A DNA stretch of 64,000 bases from Bacteroidota bacterium (GTDB lineage: Bacteria; Bacteroidota; Bacteroidia; Bacteroidales; NBLH01), in assembly GCA_025361565.1 (NCBI GenBank), contig JANYKN010000146.1, positions 52,619-116,618 on the forward strand. Direction: 5' to 3'. The notes below the pieces were generated by a model, which saw nothing but the letters and a program-made list of their open reading frames with translations, searched no databases and was not told where the DNA came from. Of the stretch, positions 27,729 to 37,266 are shown one piece after another. The translations under genes were made by a program, and so were the position numbers. How positions within the stretch are numbered: position 1 is the stretch's first letter; every line of letters starts with the position of its first letter.

Positions 27729-28895
27729 TTACTTAACCTGATTGCTTTTTCGCAATATTATCCTAAAAGTAGTTCCTCTGCCAATTTCAGAATTTCTTAC
27801 GTATATTCTTCCATTATGATAAGTTTCTATTATTCTTTTGGTTAAAGACAATCCTAGTCCCCATCCACGGACTTTAGTTGTGAATCCTGGCTTGAAAACA
27901 GTTTTATGTTTGGATTTTGCAATACCTTTTCCTGTATCGGTAAAATCGATAAATACAGATTGGCCGCTTTGTTTTACCGATAAAGTTATGATACCCAAAT
28001 TATTCATAGCATCCAATGCGTTTTTCCAAAGATTTTCGATAACCCACTCGAACAATTCAATGTTTACAGGAGCCATTATTTCTTCAACATCGTCAAATGC
28101 CTGTACATAATTTACCCTTGATGAGGTTCTGATTTTTAAATAATCAACAGCATTTTTTATAACCAAGCCTATATTTGCTTCAACCAACACAGGCTTTGAT
28201 CCAATGCGTGAAAAACGTTCAGTTATTTTTTCAAGACGTGTCACATCTTTTCCTACTTCGCGGATGAGGTTGCTATCTCCATCGCGTGATTTTAAAAGCT
28301 CAACCCATGCAAGCAGCGAGGAAATTGGAGTGCCAAGCTGGTGAGCTGTTTCTTTCGACATGCCAACCCACAATCTGTTTTGTTCTGCATTTTGCGAAAC
28401 ACGTAATGCAAAAAAAACAACTGATAAAAAAAGTATGATGATAAACAATTGAAGGAATGGATAATAAAAGAGATATGTCAATAAAATAGATTCCCGATAA
28501 TAGATGTAATTAACTTGATTATCTGATAATTCTATTTCAATTGGTTCATTTTGTGCTTTCATCAAGGCCAATTGTTCCTTCAGATATTTCTGGTCATTTT
28601 CATATTTTGGATCCAAATTTACAGAAGTAATTATTTTTCCGTTTCCATCAACCAATATCCTTGGTATTGTTTTGTTTTCCGAAATAATTTTAAACAAATA
28701 CAATGAAACCGATCCTGTTAATGGGGTTTCTTGAAGTTCCAGATTAGCTTCAGCCCAAATACGTACTTTTTGACGTTCTTCTGCGGCAAGCTTTGAAACC
28801 AGTTTTTTGGTATACCAAAGTGATCCAATTGCAATCAAAACTGCAAGTGACAGAATGATCAATTTTCCTTTATTTTGAAAAATATTAACAATCAT
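27729..28895 (-). CDS. sensor histidine kinase with a periplasmic domain
   Basis: A 388-residue protein. TM1 (about 11-28) and TM2 (about 136-162) flank a periplasmic domain of about 105 residues. The phospho-acceptor is His185 in ETAHQLGTPISSLLAW, an H-box variant common in Bacteroidota. The ATPase has an N-box (ENLWKNALDAMNN), G1 DTGKGIA, F-box VFKPGFTTK and G2 GWGLGLSLTKRI. No HAMP domain is evident. No response regulator is adjacent, so the kinase is an orphan. The RemB-like gene lies directly upstream (31 bases) on the same strand, and the two could be cotranscribed. The signal is unknown. Confidence 0.9.
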   Translation of the reverse strand: MIVNIFQNKGKLIILSLAVLIAIGSLWYTKKLVSKLAAEERQKVRIWAEANLELQETPLTGSVSLYLFKIISENKTIPRILVDGNGKIITSVNLDPKYENDQKYLKEQLALMKAQNEPIEIELSDNQVNYIYYRESILLTYLFYYPFLQLFIIILFLSVVFFALRVSQNAEQNRLWVGMSKETAHQLGTPISSLLAWVELLKSRDGDSNLIREVGKDVTRLEKITERFSRIGSKPVLVEANIGLVIKNAVDYLKIRTSSRVNYVQAFDDVEEIMAPVNIELFEWVIENLWKNALDAMNNLGIITLSVKQSGQSVFIDFTDTGKGIAKSKHKTVFKPGFTTKVRGWGLGLSLTKRIIETYHNGRIYVRNSEIGRGTTFRIILRKSNQVK

Positions 28896-28925
28896 GATTT
28901 GCCATTTTAAATAATTGATACCAAT

Positions 28926-30548
28926 CTAAAAATCATAATAATAATTGGTTAAATTGGTTTTGATTCCAAAAGAAAGAAATATATTTTCTGTGTTTATTAG
29001 CATACTGTTATTTTTCCGATAGTTTAAGCCTAAAAAAAGTTGCATATTCGTAACCCGATTAATTAGAAAAGCCAACTCTGCGCTTCCATAAAAAAGTTCA
29101 TTTTTTATTCCCTGGCCTGGTTTATTGCCAATGTTTGAAGTAATTCCGACTATAACTGCGTTTGGTTTAAAAATATCACTTCCAAAATTAGAATTCAGGG
29201 TATCAGTGCTGTTGATTATATAACTTCCCTTAATGATTAAACTCAAATCTTTATACTGATATTTTATAGTTCCAAATATTTCTTTAAGTCCAGATCCGGC
29301 AGGATGCGCCATTGGTTGGTTGTAATGCGAAAAGGATTGTTTACTTTCTTTCCATGAATAGGTATATGGTGCAATATAGTTAAACTCTGAATGAACAAAA
29401 AGTGAATGATTTGGGAGTTTGTGGTGGAACAAATCAAAATGTTTAAAGCCAATTTGAAATGCATAATTGTTTTGTGCGTTTATATCTTTATCAATTTTAT
29501 CGATTGCAAACTGTGCAAATAACTGTGCGAAACCATAAATTTTAATACGGGTATTGAAGCCAAGCAATATGTTTTTTTCATTATCGAGCCCAAATTGAAT
29601 TGTTCTTGAAAAAATTAAAGGATTGAAAAAATTTAAATTGAAATTGTTTTTATTTTCATTTGTGTTTCCAGGCCAGATAATGCTTTCAATAAATGAAAAT
29701 TCGAACCCTGGTGCCGGCGCCCAACTTAAGCAAGTTAAAGCATTATATTTCCGTTGGTGATAATTATAATATGCACCCGAAAAAGTTTGATATTGACTCC
29801 ATAAAATGATGTATTGAAGCTGTTTGTAGGTTGCTATAAACTTGAAAAATGGATAATTAAAAGCATTATCCGAGAGAATAAGTGATCGATATCCCTCACC
29901 AATAAAATGTTTGGAATGGCCAAACTGAAAATTGAAGTTTTCATTTAAACTGAGAGAAAGATAGGCTTCTGCTCTTGAAAAATCGAATTTATCATTTTCA
30001 AGAAATTTAACCGCACCCTGACCGGGAGCAACAAGTGTTTTTTTTATATTGGACGTAATATAAGGTACAAAATGTGCCTGGTTTTCGTAAAACGACGAAT
30101 AAAATGAAAGTTTTTTTCCGATATCTCCCTTAAATTCAATTCCACGGGTATTGATATAATATTTTTGATTGTCGTTGTTTTCTTTTTTTAATTCAAGATT
30201 AAATAACGGATTTACTTTCAGGGAAAAGCTTTTTGCATGAAGATTTACGAAATCTTCAGTTCTTAATTTGCGATAAAACCAGCTTGATCTAAACTTTTCA
30301 GAAAATATTTTATCAAATGAATCCTGATAAAAAAGGGAATCAACAACGTTTTTTTTTGACAGATTTGAAATTAGCAATGGTTTAAATCCTGAATGAATGA
30401 TTTGATCAGAGAGATTAATCCTTTGATTAATTATTTGATTGTAGTAAAACTCTGCAGGGTAATTGATTTGCTGCGACCGGACATCAGGAATTCGCAGAAA
30501 AATTAACAATATTGCGTAAAGAAATATCTTTGTTTTTTGATCCATCAC
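28926..30548 (-). CDS. RemB/Wzi-like outer-membrane beta-barrel protein
   Basis: A 540-residue protein starting with a signal peptide (cleavage near PDVRSQ, about residue 26). The body alternates aromatic-rich strands and short turns. The most telling piece is FGHSKHFIGEGYRSLILSDNAFNYPFF, seen in the gliding-motility protein RemB of Flavobacterium johnsoniae and in Wzi-type capsule-assembly barrels; only the segment GEGYRSLILSD is quoted as diagnostic. RemB is associated with spreading, and Wzi anchors capsule, so a role at the cell surface is inferred but not a specific one. No capsule or motility genes surround it. Two ATG codons open the frame in tandem. It precedes a histidine kinase gene on the same strand by 31 bases. 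Confidence 0.7.
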   Translation of the reverse strand: MMDQKTKIFLYAILLIFLRIPDVRSQQINYPAEFYYNQIINQRINLSDQIIHSGFKPLLISNLSKKNVVDSLFYQDSFDKIFSEKFRSSWFYRKLRTEDFVNLHAKSFSLKVNPLFNLELKKENNDNQKYYINTRGIEFKGDIGKKLSFYSSFYENQAHFVPYITSNIKKTLVAPGQGAVKFLENDKFDFSRAEAYLSLSLNENFNFQFGHSKHFIGEGYRSLILSDNAFNYPFFKFIATYKQLQYIILWSQYQTFSGAYYNYHQRKYNALTCLSWAPAPGFEFSFIESIIWPGNTNENKNNFNLNFFNPLIFSRTIQFGLDNEKNILLGFNTRIKIYGFAQLFAQFAIDKIDKDINAQNNYAFQIGFKHFDLFHHKLPNHSLFVHSEFNYIAPYTYSWKESKQSFSHYNQPMAHPAGSGLKEIFGTIKYQYKDLSLIIKGSYIINSTDTLNSNFGSDIFKPNAVIVGITSNIGNKPGQGIKNELFYGSAELAFLINRVTNMQLFLGLNYRKNNSMLINTENIFLSFGIKTNLTNYYYDF

Positions 30549-30668
30549 TTTAATTTCGGTATAAATTGAAAATAAATTCGAATATTCATCTAATCATTAA
30601 CTTAAAGTCATCTTTTAAGTAAATTGAATTGCCTATCAAACATAAAAGTATACCGAAATATAATAAAA

Positions 30669-30700
30669 AAAAAGCCAATTGATAAGTCAACTGGCTTTTT
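30669..30700 (-). terminator. terminator of the coiled-coil barrel gene
   Basis: On the minus strand AAAAAGCCAGTTGA pairs with TCAATTGGCTTTTT apart from one mismatch, and it runs into a nine-base T stretch. It sits 35 bases after the stop of the 30735-31877 gene. Confidence 0.85.
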
Positions 30701-30734
30701 GCAATATTATTAACCTAAATTTATAAAAGAAATT

Positions 30735-31877
30735 CTAAAAACTTAATAAAGTTATACCAACAGAAACTGGGTAAAGCTCTGGTCCTCTATCCTTTTGAAA
30801 TAATGCAACCATATCGTAATTTGCAAATAATTTAAGATATTTAAATCCAATACGAGCAGTAAGTCCATAACGGAAAGTGTTTATCAGAAAATCCGATCTT
30901 TTATCTGTTTTGTACCTGTCGCCATTCATCCAGAAATCTTGATTTCCCCACGACAATACTTTTGCGCCACCAACAACTCCAAGACCGACAAATATACCAG
31001 GCTTTTTATGTGCAACAGGAATTTGGAATTCAAAAATCAAGGGTATGGTAAAATTCCAGGTATTCATCGTGTTTTTATAATACGATTTTTGTAGTTCCGG
31101 CTCAGCAACCATTATTCCATCAACATTTTCGTATACATTTACATTGTTTGTAAAATGATAGTTGTTCCATGTTGATCCCATTCCGGTAACCAAACCTACA
31201 TTTCTACCAAAAGGAATGTTAAATTGAAGAAAATTGAGTGTGAATACCCATGATCCACCAGCATTTAATTCAAAATTACGATCTTCAGGTGCAAGTGCAA
31301 TGCTGAAATCTTTATTTACAAAATTGTTAAGGCCAAGTTCGAAACCTGCCCAATGGCCACGAAATTTTTTGTCTTTGCCAAATGGGGATAAATGATCCCA
31401 ATCCGATGGCCATTCATCATCAAACTCCCAGTCATATTTGTTTTTATGATCCATTTTGCTTTCATCATCATTGTCCAAATCTTTATTGGTATCTAATTCA
31501 TTGTCAATATCTTCAATTCCTTTATCAAGAGCTTCTAACTCTTTTGAGAGTTCTTCAAGGTTTGCTTCATTTTTTTGGAGCTCTTTTTCAATTTTTTGCT
31601 TTTCCAAGTCATCTTTTTGTTCATCAAGCATTTTTTTCATTTCGTCAAGTTGCTTTTGCTGTTCTTCGAGTTGTGCTTGCTTTTCTTTTTGCATTTTCTC
31701 AAATTCAGCTTTTCCTTTCTCTAATTTTTCCTCTTTTGTTTTTAACTCATTATCTTTGTCTTTTTCAATAATAATAATCTTGGTTTCGCCAAGCTTAATT
31801 TTAGTAGTATCATTTTCTTGTGCGTAGCTATAAAGTCCCCAAAAAATAACCAATAGGCTTAAAATTAACTTTTTCAT
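30735..31877 (-). CDS. coiled-coil plus outer-membrane beta-barrel protein
   Basis: A 380-residue protein in three parts. A signal peptide (cleaved near SYAQ) is followed by a very acidic and lysine-rich coiled coil (about 28-125; long runs of EKLEKGKAEFEKMQKEK type). An Asp/Trp-rich linker (DWEFDDEWPSDWDHLSPFG) comes next. The last 200 residues are a small porin-like barrel (GHWAGFELGLNNFV to FANYDMVALFQKD) of the PorT/OMP_b-brl type, ending in a strand with a terminal aromatic (VGITLLSF). The coiled coil would be periplasmic, long enough to reach across part of the periplasm and perhaps touch peptidoglycan or partners. Function unknown. Monocistronic, with a terminator at 30669-30700. Confidence 0.75.
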   Translation of the reverse strand: MKKLILSLLVIFWGLYSYAQENDTTKIKLGETKIIIIEKDKDNELKTKEEKLEKGKAEFEKMQKEKQAQLEEQQKQLDEMKKMLDEQKDDLEKQKIEKELQKNEANLEELSKELEALDKGIEDIDNELDTNKDLDNDDESKMDHKNKYDWEFDDEWPSDWDHLSPFGKDKKFRGHWAGFELGLNNFVNKDFSIALAPEDRNFELNAGGSWVFTLNFLQFNIPFGRNVGLVTGMGSTWNNYHFTNNVNVYENVDGIMVAEPELQKSYYKNTMNTWNFTIPLIFEFQIPVAHKKPGIFVGLGVVGGAKVLSWGNQDFWMNGDRYKTDKRSDFLINTFRYGLTARIGFKYLKLFANYDMVALFQKDRGPELYPVSVGITLLSF

Positions 31878-32469
31878 AATTGATAGATTTAATTAATATT
31901 TGTTTTCCAGTGTGACGGATAGAAGTAAGAAAATGTTACAACGATTGTGAAAAATAATTTTAAAGAGTTTATTTTTCATCCAAACTAACTTGAAAAGTAT
32001 TTTTAAACAATTTAAAAATAGGCAAAGTTTAAAATTCATTTAATTTATTAGGATATTAATGTTGGATATTTTAAAAAGGCACTTGTAATTAAGGAATAAA
32101 AAATCTTTTTATATGAAAATTTGAATTTTTATTAATGAAAAACTGTTTTATCAATCATTTGTTATTAAGATTTACATCAAATGAAAACGACCTTTGATAA
32201 AAAAAAACCAAAGTTTCAACACTTTAACTTGAATCTGTTCGTTTTCTTAAACATTAATAAGCAACAATATAACAGGTATAACAGTCTATTTAAAAAATCA
32301 GCAGATTATTGGAACAAAATTATAATTGTTGCGTATAAGCATATTAATTGATAAAATTGGATCTTGGCAAGAAAGGTATAATATTTGCAAAAGAATAAAA
32401 GTAGGTTATCAAAAAGTATTTTAAATATTGCAAATAAAGAAGCAATTTTGCCGAATAAAAAATAATTTC
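31878..32469. other. intergenic region upstream of the PID-CTERM gene
   Basis: About 590 AT-rich bases with no supportable gene. A near-consensus sequence TATAATATTTGC around 32378-32389 could be the promoter of the PID-CTERM/exosortase unit. No RNA gene or repeat was identified, although the length is unusual for this window. Confidence 0.4.
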
Positions 32470-32667
32470 ATGAACAAGTATTTCACAATTCTGGTTTTTT
32501 TATTAATTTTTGTACTTTCTCCCCTGTTTGTGCAAACTATTGTAGCACAGCCACCACCACCACCGCCAGTAGATATTCCTATTGATGGAGGTTTAAGTTT
32601 TTTACTTGCTGCAGGGGTTGCATATGCTGCAAAAAGACTTTATAAAGATCGTGATCGCGAAATTTAG
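32470..32667 (+). CDS. PID-CTERM small secreted protein, predicted exosortase substrate
   Basis: The product has 65 residues from the ATG at 32470; a TTG 42 bases upstream is less likely because the ATG gives a textbook signal peptide (residues 1-26, ending VQTIVAQ). The mature chain is short: six prolines, then VDIPIDGG (36-41), a hydrophobic helix (42-54, LSFLLAAGVAYAA) and a basic tail KRLYKDRDREI. The order motif, helix, positive tail is that of exosortase recognition signals (PEP-CTERM and relatives), and PIDGG defines the Bacteroidota PID-CTERM variant. After processing, almost nothing but the proline segment would remain, so the function is obscure. The exosortase gene begins 86 bases downstream, making this its probable dedicated substrate. 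Confidence 0.8.
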   Translation: MNKYFTILVFLLIFVLSPLFVQTIVAQPPPPPPVDIPIDGGLSFLLAAGVAYAAKRLYKDRDREI

Positions 32668-32753
32668 ACGTTTCTACAAATCATCCGCATTGTTTATTCC
32701 CCTAAAAATGGTTATTTTTATTAATATGGGACTCACTTATTAAAATCACAATC

Positions 32754-33332
32754 TTGAAATTTATCATTGATAAGTATAATAAGGTAGCTCCACTTTATAA
32801 ATTCCTTTTAAATGGGATTTTGTTAGTATTGGTTTGGTTAATTTTTTATCAATTCATCCGATATAGCCTTTTTGTTCATCAATTTTATGAAAGTTTTACG
32901 GCCTGGCTCACCAATCATCTGCTAGTAGCCAGCATGCATGTAATGAAATTGTTGGGTTATGACACCGAAGTAAGCGGAAAAACCATTCGGATTGTTGGAA
33001 CCGGTGGTGTTTATTTGGATCGTGGCTGCCTTGGAAGAAATTTATTGGGATTGTTTGCCGGATTTATCATCGCTTATCCGGGCAAAATAAAGTATAAATT
33101 ATGGTATATACCCGCTGGTTTAATTGTAATTAATATAATCAATATTGCACGAATATGTGGCCTGGCATATATAGTATTGGCATTTCCTCAATATGTAGAT
33201 ATAAATCATCATGTAATTTTCAAATACACTGCTTATACTTTTATTTTTCTGATGTGGTACTTCTGGATTAAAAACTACAGTGTTTCAGCAAGGCTGAAAA
33301 AGAAGCCAAAATTAGAAGAGAAAACGAGTTAA
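32754..33332 (+). CDS. exosortase-family transpeptidase
   Basis: A 192-residue multi-spanning inner-membrane protein. The three invariant catalytic residues of exosortases/archaeosortases are all visible: Cys92 in LDRGCLGRNLLGLFAGF, Arg133 in NIINIARICGLAY, and His152 or His153 in DINHHVIFKYTAYTF. About five to six hydrophobic segments surround them. The protein is shorter than EpsH and closer in size to the Bacteroidota XrtF/XrtX-type groups; the exact subfamily is not assigned. It should cleave its substrate at the C-terminal PID-type signal and transfer it to an unknown acceptor. No ATG exists upstream in frame; TTG at 32754 is the only reasonable start. Its stop overlaps the stop of recO on the opposite strand. 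Confidence 0.85.
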   Translation: MKFIIDKYNKVAPLYKFLLNGILLVLVWLIFYQFIRYSLFVHQFYESFTAWLTNHLLVASMHVMKLLGYDTEVSGKTIRIVGTGGVYLDRGCLGRNLLGLFAGFIIAYPGKIKYKLWYIPAGLIVINIINIARICGLAYIVLAFPQYVDINHHVIFKYTAYTFIFLMWYFWIKNYSVSARLKKKPKLEEKTS

Positions 33333-34063
33333 CCATTTGGGCTGAATATCTGATTTAGAATTGACAGAGATCTGATTTGCCCCATATCAGCTAAATGATA
33401 TTGATAATATTTTAAAATAGCCCGAAGTATATTTGCCCGCTGATTTCTTGATAACATAATATTTTCAAATGAGTTAAAACCGTTGATGGTTAACTTTTGT
33501 ATATTCCTGCTTATTTCCTCATCCAGATAAATTTCAGGGATTTCGATACTTTTTGAATAAAAACCTTCGCGGATATTAAAAAACCTGTTTTGTTCTGAAT
33601 AATTATTGTTTGGATAAAATCCGAGATACTTACTCAATTCGAGCAAAAAAACCAAATGAAAATTAGCCATTCCTTCATGGCAATGATCAAAGAACTGAAT
33701 GGAATGAAATAGAAACTCGAAAAGTGCAGGATTTGCTTCTTCTTCTTTTAATACTTTTGATAAAACTTCGGCCAGAAAAAATACAATACCACTTTTTGTA
33801 ACATTGAACGGAATATCATGAAAAATTGGTGAATTATTAATTTCTTTTGTTTGCTGTATTTCACGGGTTTGTTTGTATTGTAAGTTTATAACAAGCAAAA
33901 ACAGAGGTTGTAAAATGCTTTTTTTCGAAATTGATTTCCTACTGTTCGAATGTCTCACCATAATGGACAATCTTCCAAAATGTTCGGTATAAATATGGGC
34001 AATGGCCGTGTTATCAGTATATTTGATGTGGTTTAGTACTATTGCACGAGTTTGTTGGAGCAT
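33329..34063 (-). CDS. recO: DNA repair protein RecO
   Basis: A 244-residue protein. The N-terminal OB-fold opens MLQQTRAIVLNHIKYTDNTA and continues with YTEHFGRLSIMVR, and the helical C-terminal part has PALFEFLFHSIQFFD. RecO anneals single-stranded DNA and loads RecA with RecR in gap repair. The family's C-terminal zinc-binding cysteine cluster is missing, which is common in Bacteroidota RecO. The gene is on the minus strand, and its stop codon shares bases 33330-33331 with the stop codon of the exosortase gene. It is separated from the upstream porZ gene by 141 bases and probably has its own promoter. Confidence 0.9.
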   Translation of the reverse strand: MLQQTRAIVLNHIKYTDNTAIAHIYTEHFGRLSIMVRHSNSRKSISKKSILQPLFLLVINLQYKQTREIQQTKEINNSPIFHDIPFNVTKSGIVFFLAEVLSKVLKEEEANPALFEFLFHSIQFFDHCHEGMANFHLVFLLELSKYLGFYPNNNYSEQNRFFNIREGFYSKSIEIPEIYLDEEISRNIQKLTINGFNSFENIMLSRNQRANILRAILKYYQYHLADMGQIRSLSILNQIFSPNG

Positions 34064-34204
34064 TGTAGGTTAATTATCGAAAGTTTATATTGCACGATTT
34101 ATAGTGTAGACAATGAGGTGTTTTGATTCAAAATATCGAATAGACAAACAATTTTGGGACTTTAATTTTTTTGAATTTTGTATTTGAATTTTACAATATA
34201 ATTT

Positions 34205-36520
34205 CTAATTGATTAAAAGCAATTTTAAAACCTTTTTATTTTCGCCTTTTTCATCTGTGCAAAAAACCAGATATACCCCGGTACTAACCCTTTTTCCTGA
34301 AAAATTATTTCCATCCCAGATAGCTTGACCACCAAAGGCGTTGGTTTCATATACAATTTGGCCACTTATATCGGTAATCTTTACATTAACATTTGTTGCC
34401 AATCCAGTAATTGTAATTGAGCCAGTGTAATTTTCGCGCACTGGATTTGGATAAATATAAGCACCTGTATATGAATTATTTCCTTCTGTTGCAGTTCCTT
34501 TAAAAGAAACCAGGCCTATATCAGTGCCTAAAAAAACCTCACCGGTTTTGCCATCAATAGCAATTGAAGTTATTTGATTGGAAATCAGCTTGCTGTTTTC
34601 GGTATTAAAATGAAAAATTTCTGTTTGACAATCGGCAGACATTAAAAAGGCGCCTGAATTTTCGGTTCCAAACCATTTTCGGTTAGCGCCATCAACTTCA
34701 ATGGCTGTAATTTTCTCTTTAGCAAGTAAATACTGAACAATGGTGTCGGTTTTAGAGTCAACTACTTTTATCCGATCAGCATAAAAATTTTCTCCGGTAA
34801 ATACATTTTGTGGATTATTATAGGTAAATACACCCTGATCTGTTCCTATCCAAACCACATTATCCTTATCAACAGCCAAAGAAAAAATCTCGTTTGTAAC
34901 TACCTGGCCTGTTTCATCATAAAGTGAAAAGCGGCGTGAATGATCATCGGCCATATCAGATGGAGTATTGTTGTCGTTGAAAGCAAACAAACCACCTCCT
35001 TTTGCCAGTTGTATCCATTTATCCCCGGATTGTGTTTCAATGATATCACCAACATTTGGATATCCTGATATTCCTGAATAATTATAACTGAACCAATTGC
35101 CATCAGCTGTTTTTACTGAAATGGGCGCATTTACACCTGAATTTGTCATGTATAAATTTTGCGATTGATCCAATAGCATCCCGCCAATCCGGATTTCATC
35201 TTTGCCAGGCTCAATACTTTGTAGTGTGCTGTTTTGGTCAGTGTAATTATGAACCAATTCGAAATTCGAAAATTCAAACAAGCCTGCTCCCCATGCAGCC
35301 GCATAAACCTGCGAAGAATTATAAGGATTGACCAGTGTTTTTACAAAATCACGGGCATTTGATGTCCAAAGTATTGTAGATCCCCATCTTTCGTCAATAA
35401 ATGAAAAAATTTCGCCCGGATTGTATAAATTTCCCCAGAAGGATGATCTCCCGCCAGCTGCAACACAAACTTGGCCATTTTGAATGTCAATGTCAACAAC
35501 ATCATTTGTAAATGGCCCATTTGGGACTATACTCTGGTAGTCCGTAGTGTTTTTATTAACAACCAGGCCATAGAATTTATCCGCAATATAAAGGATTCCA
35601 TCTACATCAATGTAAGCATCAAGCGGAACAGAACCAGCGAAGCCATAATCGCTTACCACTCGCTCTTCCACTAAATTGGTATTGAATATTTTTACAGATG
35701 TTTCTTCAATCAAAAATAAGCGGTTGTTTGATGTATTTAACCTTGTTATTAATTTATCATCGTTATAAAATGAATTCCAACTGGTTCCAAGTTGTTTATA
35801 AATAATTGAAGTATTGGTTGCAGTATTTAAATAATTGGCATATAGGGCTGAATTAAAACTAATTATGGAAGTATATTTACCATTGGGAAAGTCAATACTG
35901 TTTATTTTTTGCCATTCATTATAATCAACAAGGTTGGGGTTGTTCTTGTCTGAATAATAGATACCAGATTCTGTGGCGGCATATATGTAATTGTCATCAA
36001 AAGTAATACTGTAAACTTCAATTGATGAGGCATTTGGACCAATATAATAAGTGTCTTTGACTTCGCGCCTATCAATATCGATTACTACAATGCCAAATCC
36101 ACATGCCAGATATGCCAGATTTCCCTGAAAAACAATTTGATTAATTTTTTTACTGCCCTGTATTTGCTTGCTCTTGATATCCATGAGGTTATAAATATTA
36201 TTTCCTTCAATGATATCGAGGTTTGCATTTTGATAGGCTACCATTAGAATTCCTTTTTCTTGGTTGTAATTAATGGTAGAAACTTTCATATCGGACAAGC
36301 CATTTGTTCTTGATAATTTTTCAACACTGTAGTCGTCAAGTCGATAATAAAACAAGGCATATGGTGTTGCACAATACATTTTATCGCCTGCTTTTACTAT
36401 TGAAGTTACCTGGTTATACGAAAAATGATCACGCCAGCCACCTACAGGAATTTGAGCGGTAATTTGTTGAAATATTGGCAATAATAAAAAAAGAAGATTG
36501 ATTATTCTGTTTTTTTTCAT
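34205..36520 (-). CDS. porZ: PorZ-like type IX secretion protein with C-terminal sorting domain
   Basis: A 771-residue protein, close to the 776 residues of Porphyromonas PorZ. A signal peptide (1-22) precedes IPVGGWRDHFSYNQVTSIV, the recognisable start of the PorZ N-terminal beta-propeller. A second propeller-like region of the two-component-regulator type follows (ATESGIYYSDKN, VVWIGTDQGVFTYNNP, AIDGKTGEVFLGTDIGLVSF). The last 85 residues are a type A T9SS sorting domain (GAYIYPNPVRENY to KKVLKLLLIN). PorZ is part of the attachment complex that handles T9SS cargo on the cell surface. Its presence shows that the genome encodes T9SS. It follows rdgB by only 4 bases, so they are one operon. 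Confidence 0.85.
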   Translation of the reverse strand: MKKNRIINLLFLLLPIFQQITAQIPVGGWRDHFSYNQVTSIVKAGDKMYCATPYALFYYRLDDYSVEKLSRTNGLSDMKVSTINYNQEKGILMVAYQNANLDIIEGNNIYNLMDIKSKQIQGSKKINQIVFQGNLAYLACGFGIVVIDIDRREVKDTYYIGPNASSIEVYSITFDDNYIYAATESGIYYSDKNNPNLVDYNEWQKINSIDFPNGKYTSIISFNSALYANYLNTATNTSIIYKQLGTSWNSFYNDDKLITRLNTSNNRLFLIEETSVKIFNTNLVEERVVSDYGFAGSVPLDAYIDVDGILYIADKFYGLVVNKNTTDYQSIVPNGPFTNDVVDIDIQNGQVCVAAGGRSSFWGNLYNPGEIFSFIDERWGSTILWTSNARDFVKTLVNPYNSSQVYAAAWGAGLFEFSNFELVHNYTDQNSTLQSIEPGKDEIRIGGMLLDQSQNLYMTNSGVNAPISVKTADGNWFSYNYSGISGYPNVGDIIETQSGDKWIQLAKGGGLFAFNDNNTPSDMADDHSRRFSLYDETGQVVTNEIFSLAVDKDNVVWIGTDQGVFTYNNPQNVFTGENFYADRIKVVDSKTDTIVQYLLAKEKITAIEVDGANRKWFGTENSGAFLMSADCQTEIFHFNTENSKLISNQITSIAIDGKTGEVFLGTDIGLVSFKGTATEGNNSYTGAYIYPNPVRENYTGSITITGLATNVNVKITDISGQIVYETNAFGGQAIWDGNNFSGKRVSTGVYLVFCTDEKGENKKVLKLLLIN

Positions 36521-36524
36521 CCTA

Positions 36525-37103
36525 TTAGATATTCGTCTTTAAAAATTCAACCAATTTATGTACGGCCAATCCTCGGTGACTTATTTTATTTTTATCATTT
36601 GCTGACATTTCTGCAAATGTGATATTATAGCCTTCAGGCATAAAAACAGGGTCATAACCAAAACCTCCAATTCCTCTTTTTTCTTTAATGATTTGTCCGT
36701 TAATGATTCCTTCGAACTGGTATTTTTTCCCATCCAAAATTAATGAAATTACGGTTTTAAAACGGGCTTTTTTATTTTCTTTATTTTCTAATTCATGCAA
36801 AACCTTGTCAATGTTGTTGTCCATATTTTTTTCTTCACCTGCATAGCGTGCCGAAATTACGCCGGGTCTGCCATCAAGCGCTTCAACTTCGAGGCCGGTA
36901 TCATCGGCAAAACAATTTTTGGCATATTTATCAAAAACATAAACAGCTTTATCCATCGAATTTTCTTCAATGGTTGGGCTTTCTTCGGGAATATCTTCGA
37001 GGCATCCAATATCATTTAAACTAAGTAAATTAAATTGCTGACCCAGAATTTGTTGAAGTTCTCTTAATTTGTGTTGGTTATTTGTGGCGAATACAAGTTC
37101 CAT
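36525..37103 (-). CDS. rdgB: non-canonical purine NTP pyrophosphatase (RdgB/HAM1)
   Basis: A 192-residue cytosolic enzyme of normal length. It starts [20 protein letters not shown] and has the substrate and metal motifs [31 protein letters not shown] and [13 protein letters not shown], with the closing SHRGLA. It hydrolyses dITP, dXTP and ITP to monophosphates and keeps deaminated purines out of DNA and RNA. It is the first gene of a two-gene operon with porZ (4-base gap), a functional mismatch that probably reflects only genome organisation. No promoter with full consensus was seen upstream. Confidence 0.95.
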   Translation of the reverse strand: MELVFATNNQHKLRELQQILGQQFNLLSLNDIGCLEDIPEESPTIEENSMDKAVYVFDKYAKNCFADDTGLEVEALDGRPGVISARYAGEEKNMDNNIDKVLHELENKENKKARFKTVISLILDGKKYQFEGIINGQIIKEKRGIGGFGYDPVFMPEGYNITFAEMSANDKNKISHRGLAVHKLVEFLKTNI

Positions 37104-37266
37104 ATTTTAATTTTTGAATAGATAACAAAAAAATGTAAAATTGCTGATTCTACAAAGAGAACATTAATTTTTGAGGAAAAGCGATAGAACTGAAAAAATA
37201 TTTTAGTCTTGAAATTCAGGGTAAAATATTTAAATACAAATATATAGGTTTAATATTTAGTTGTCA

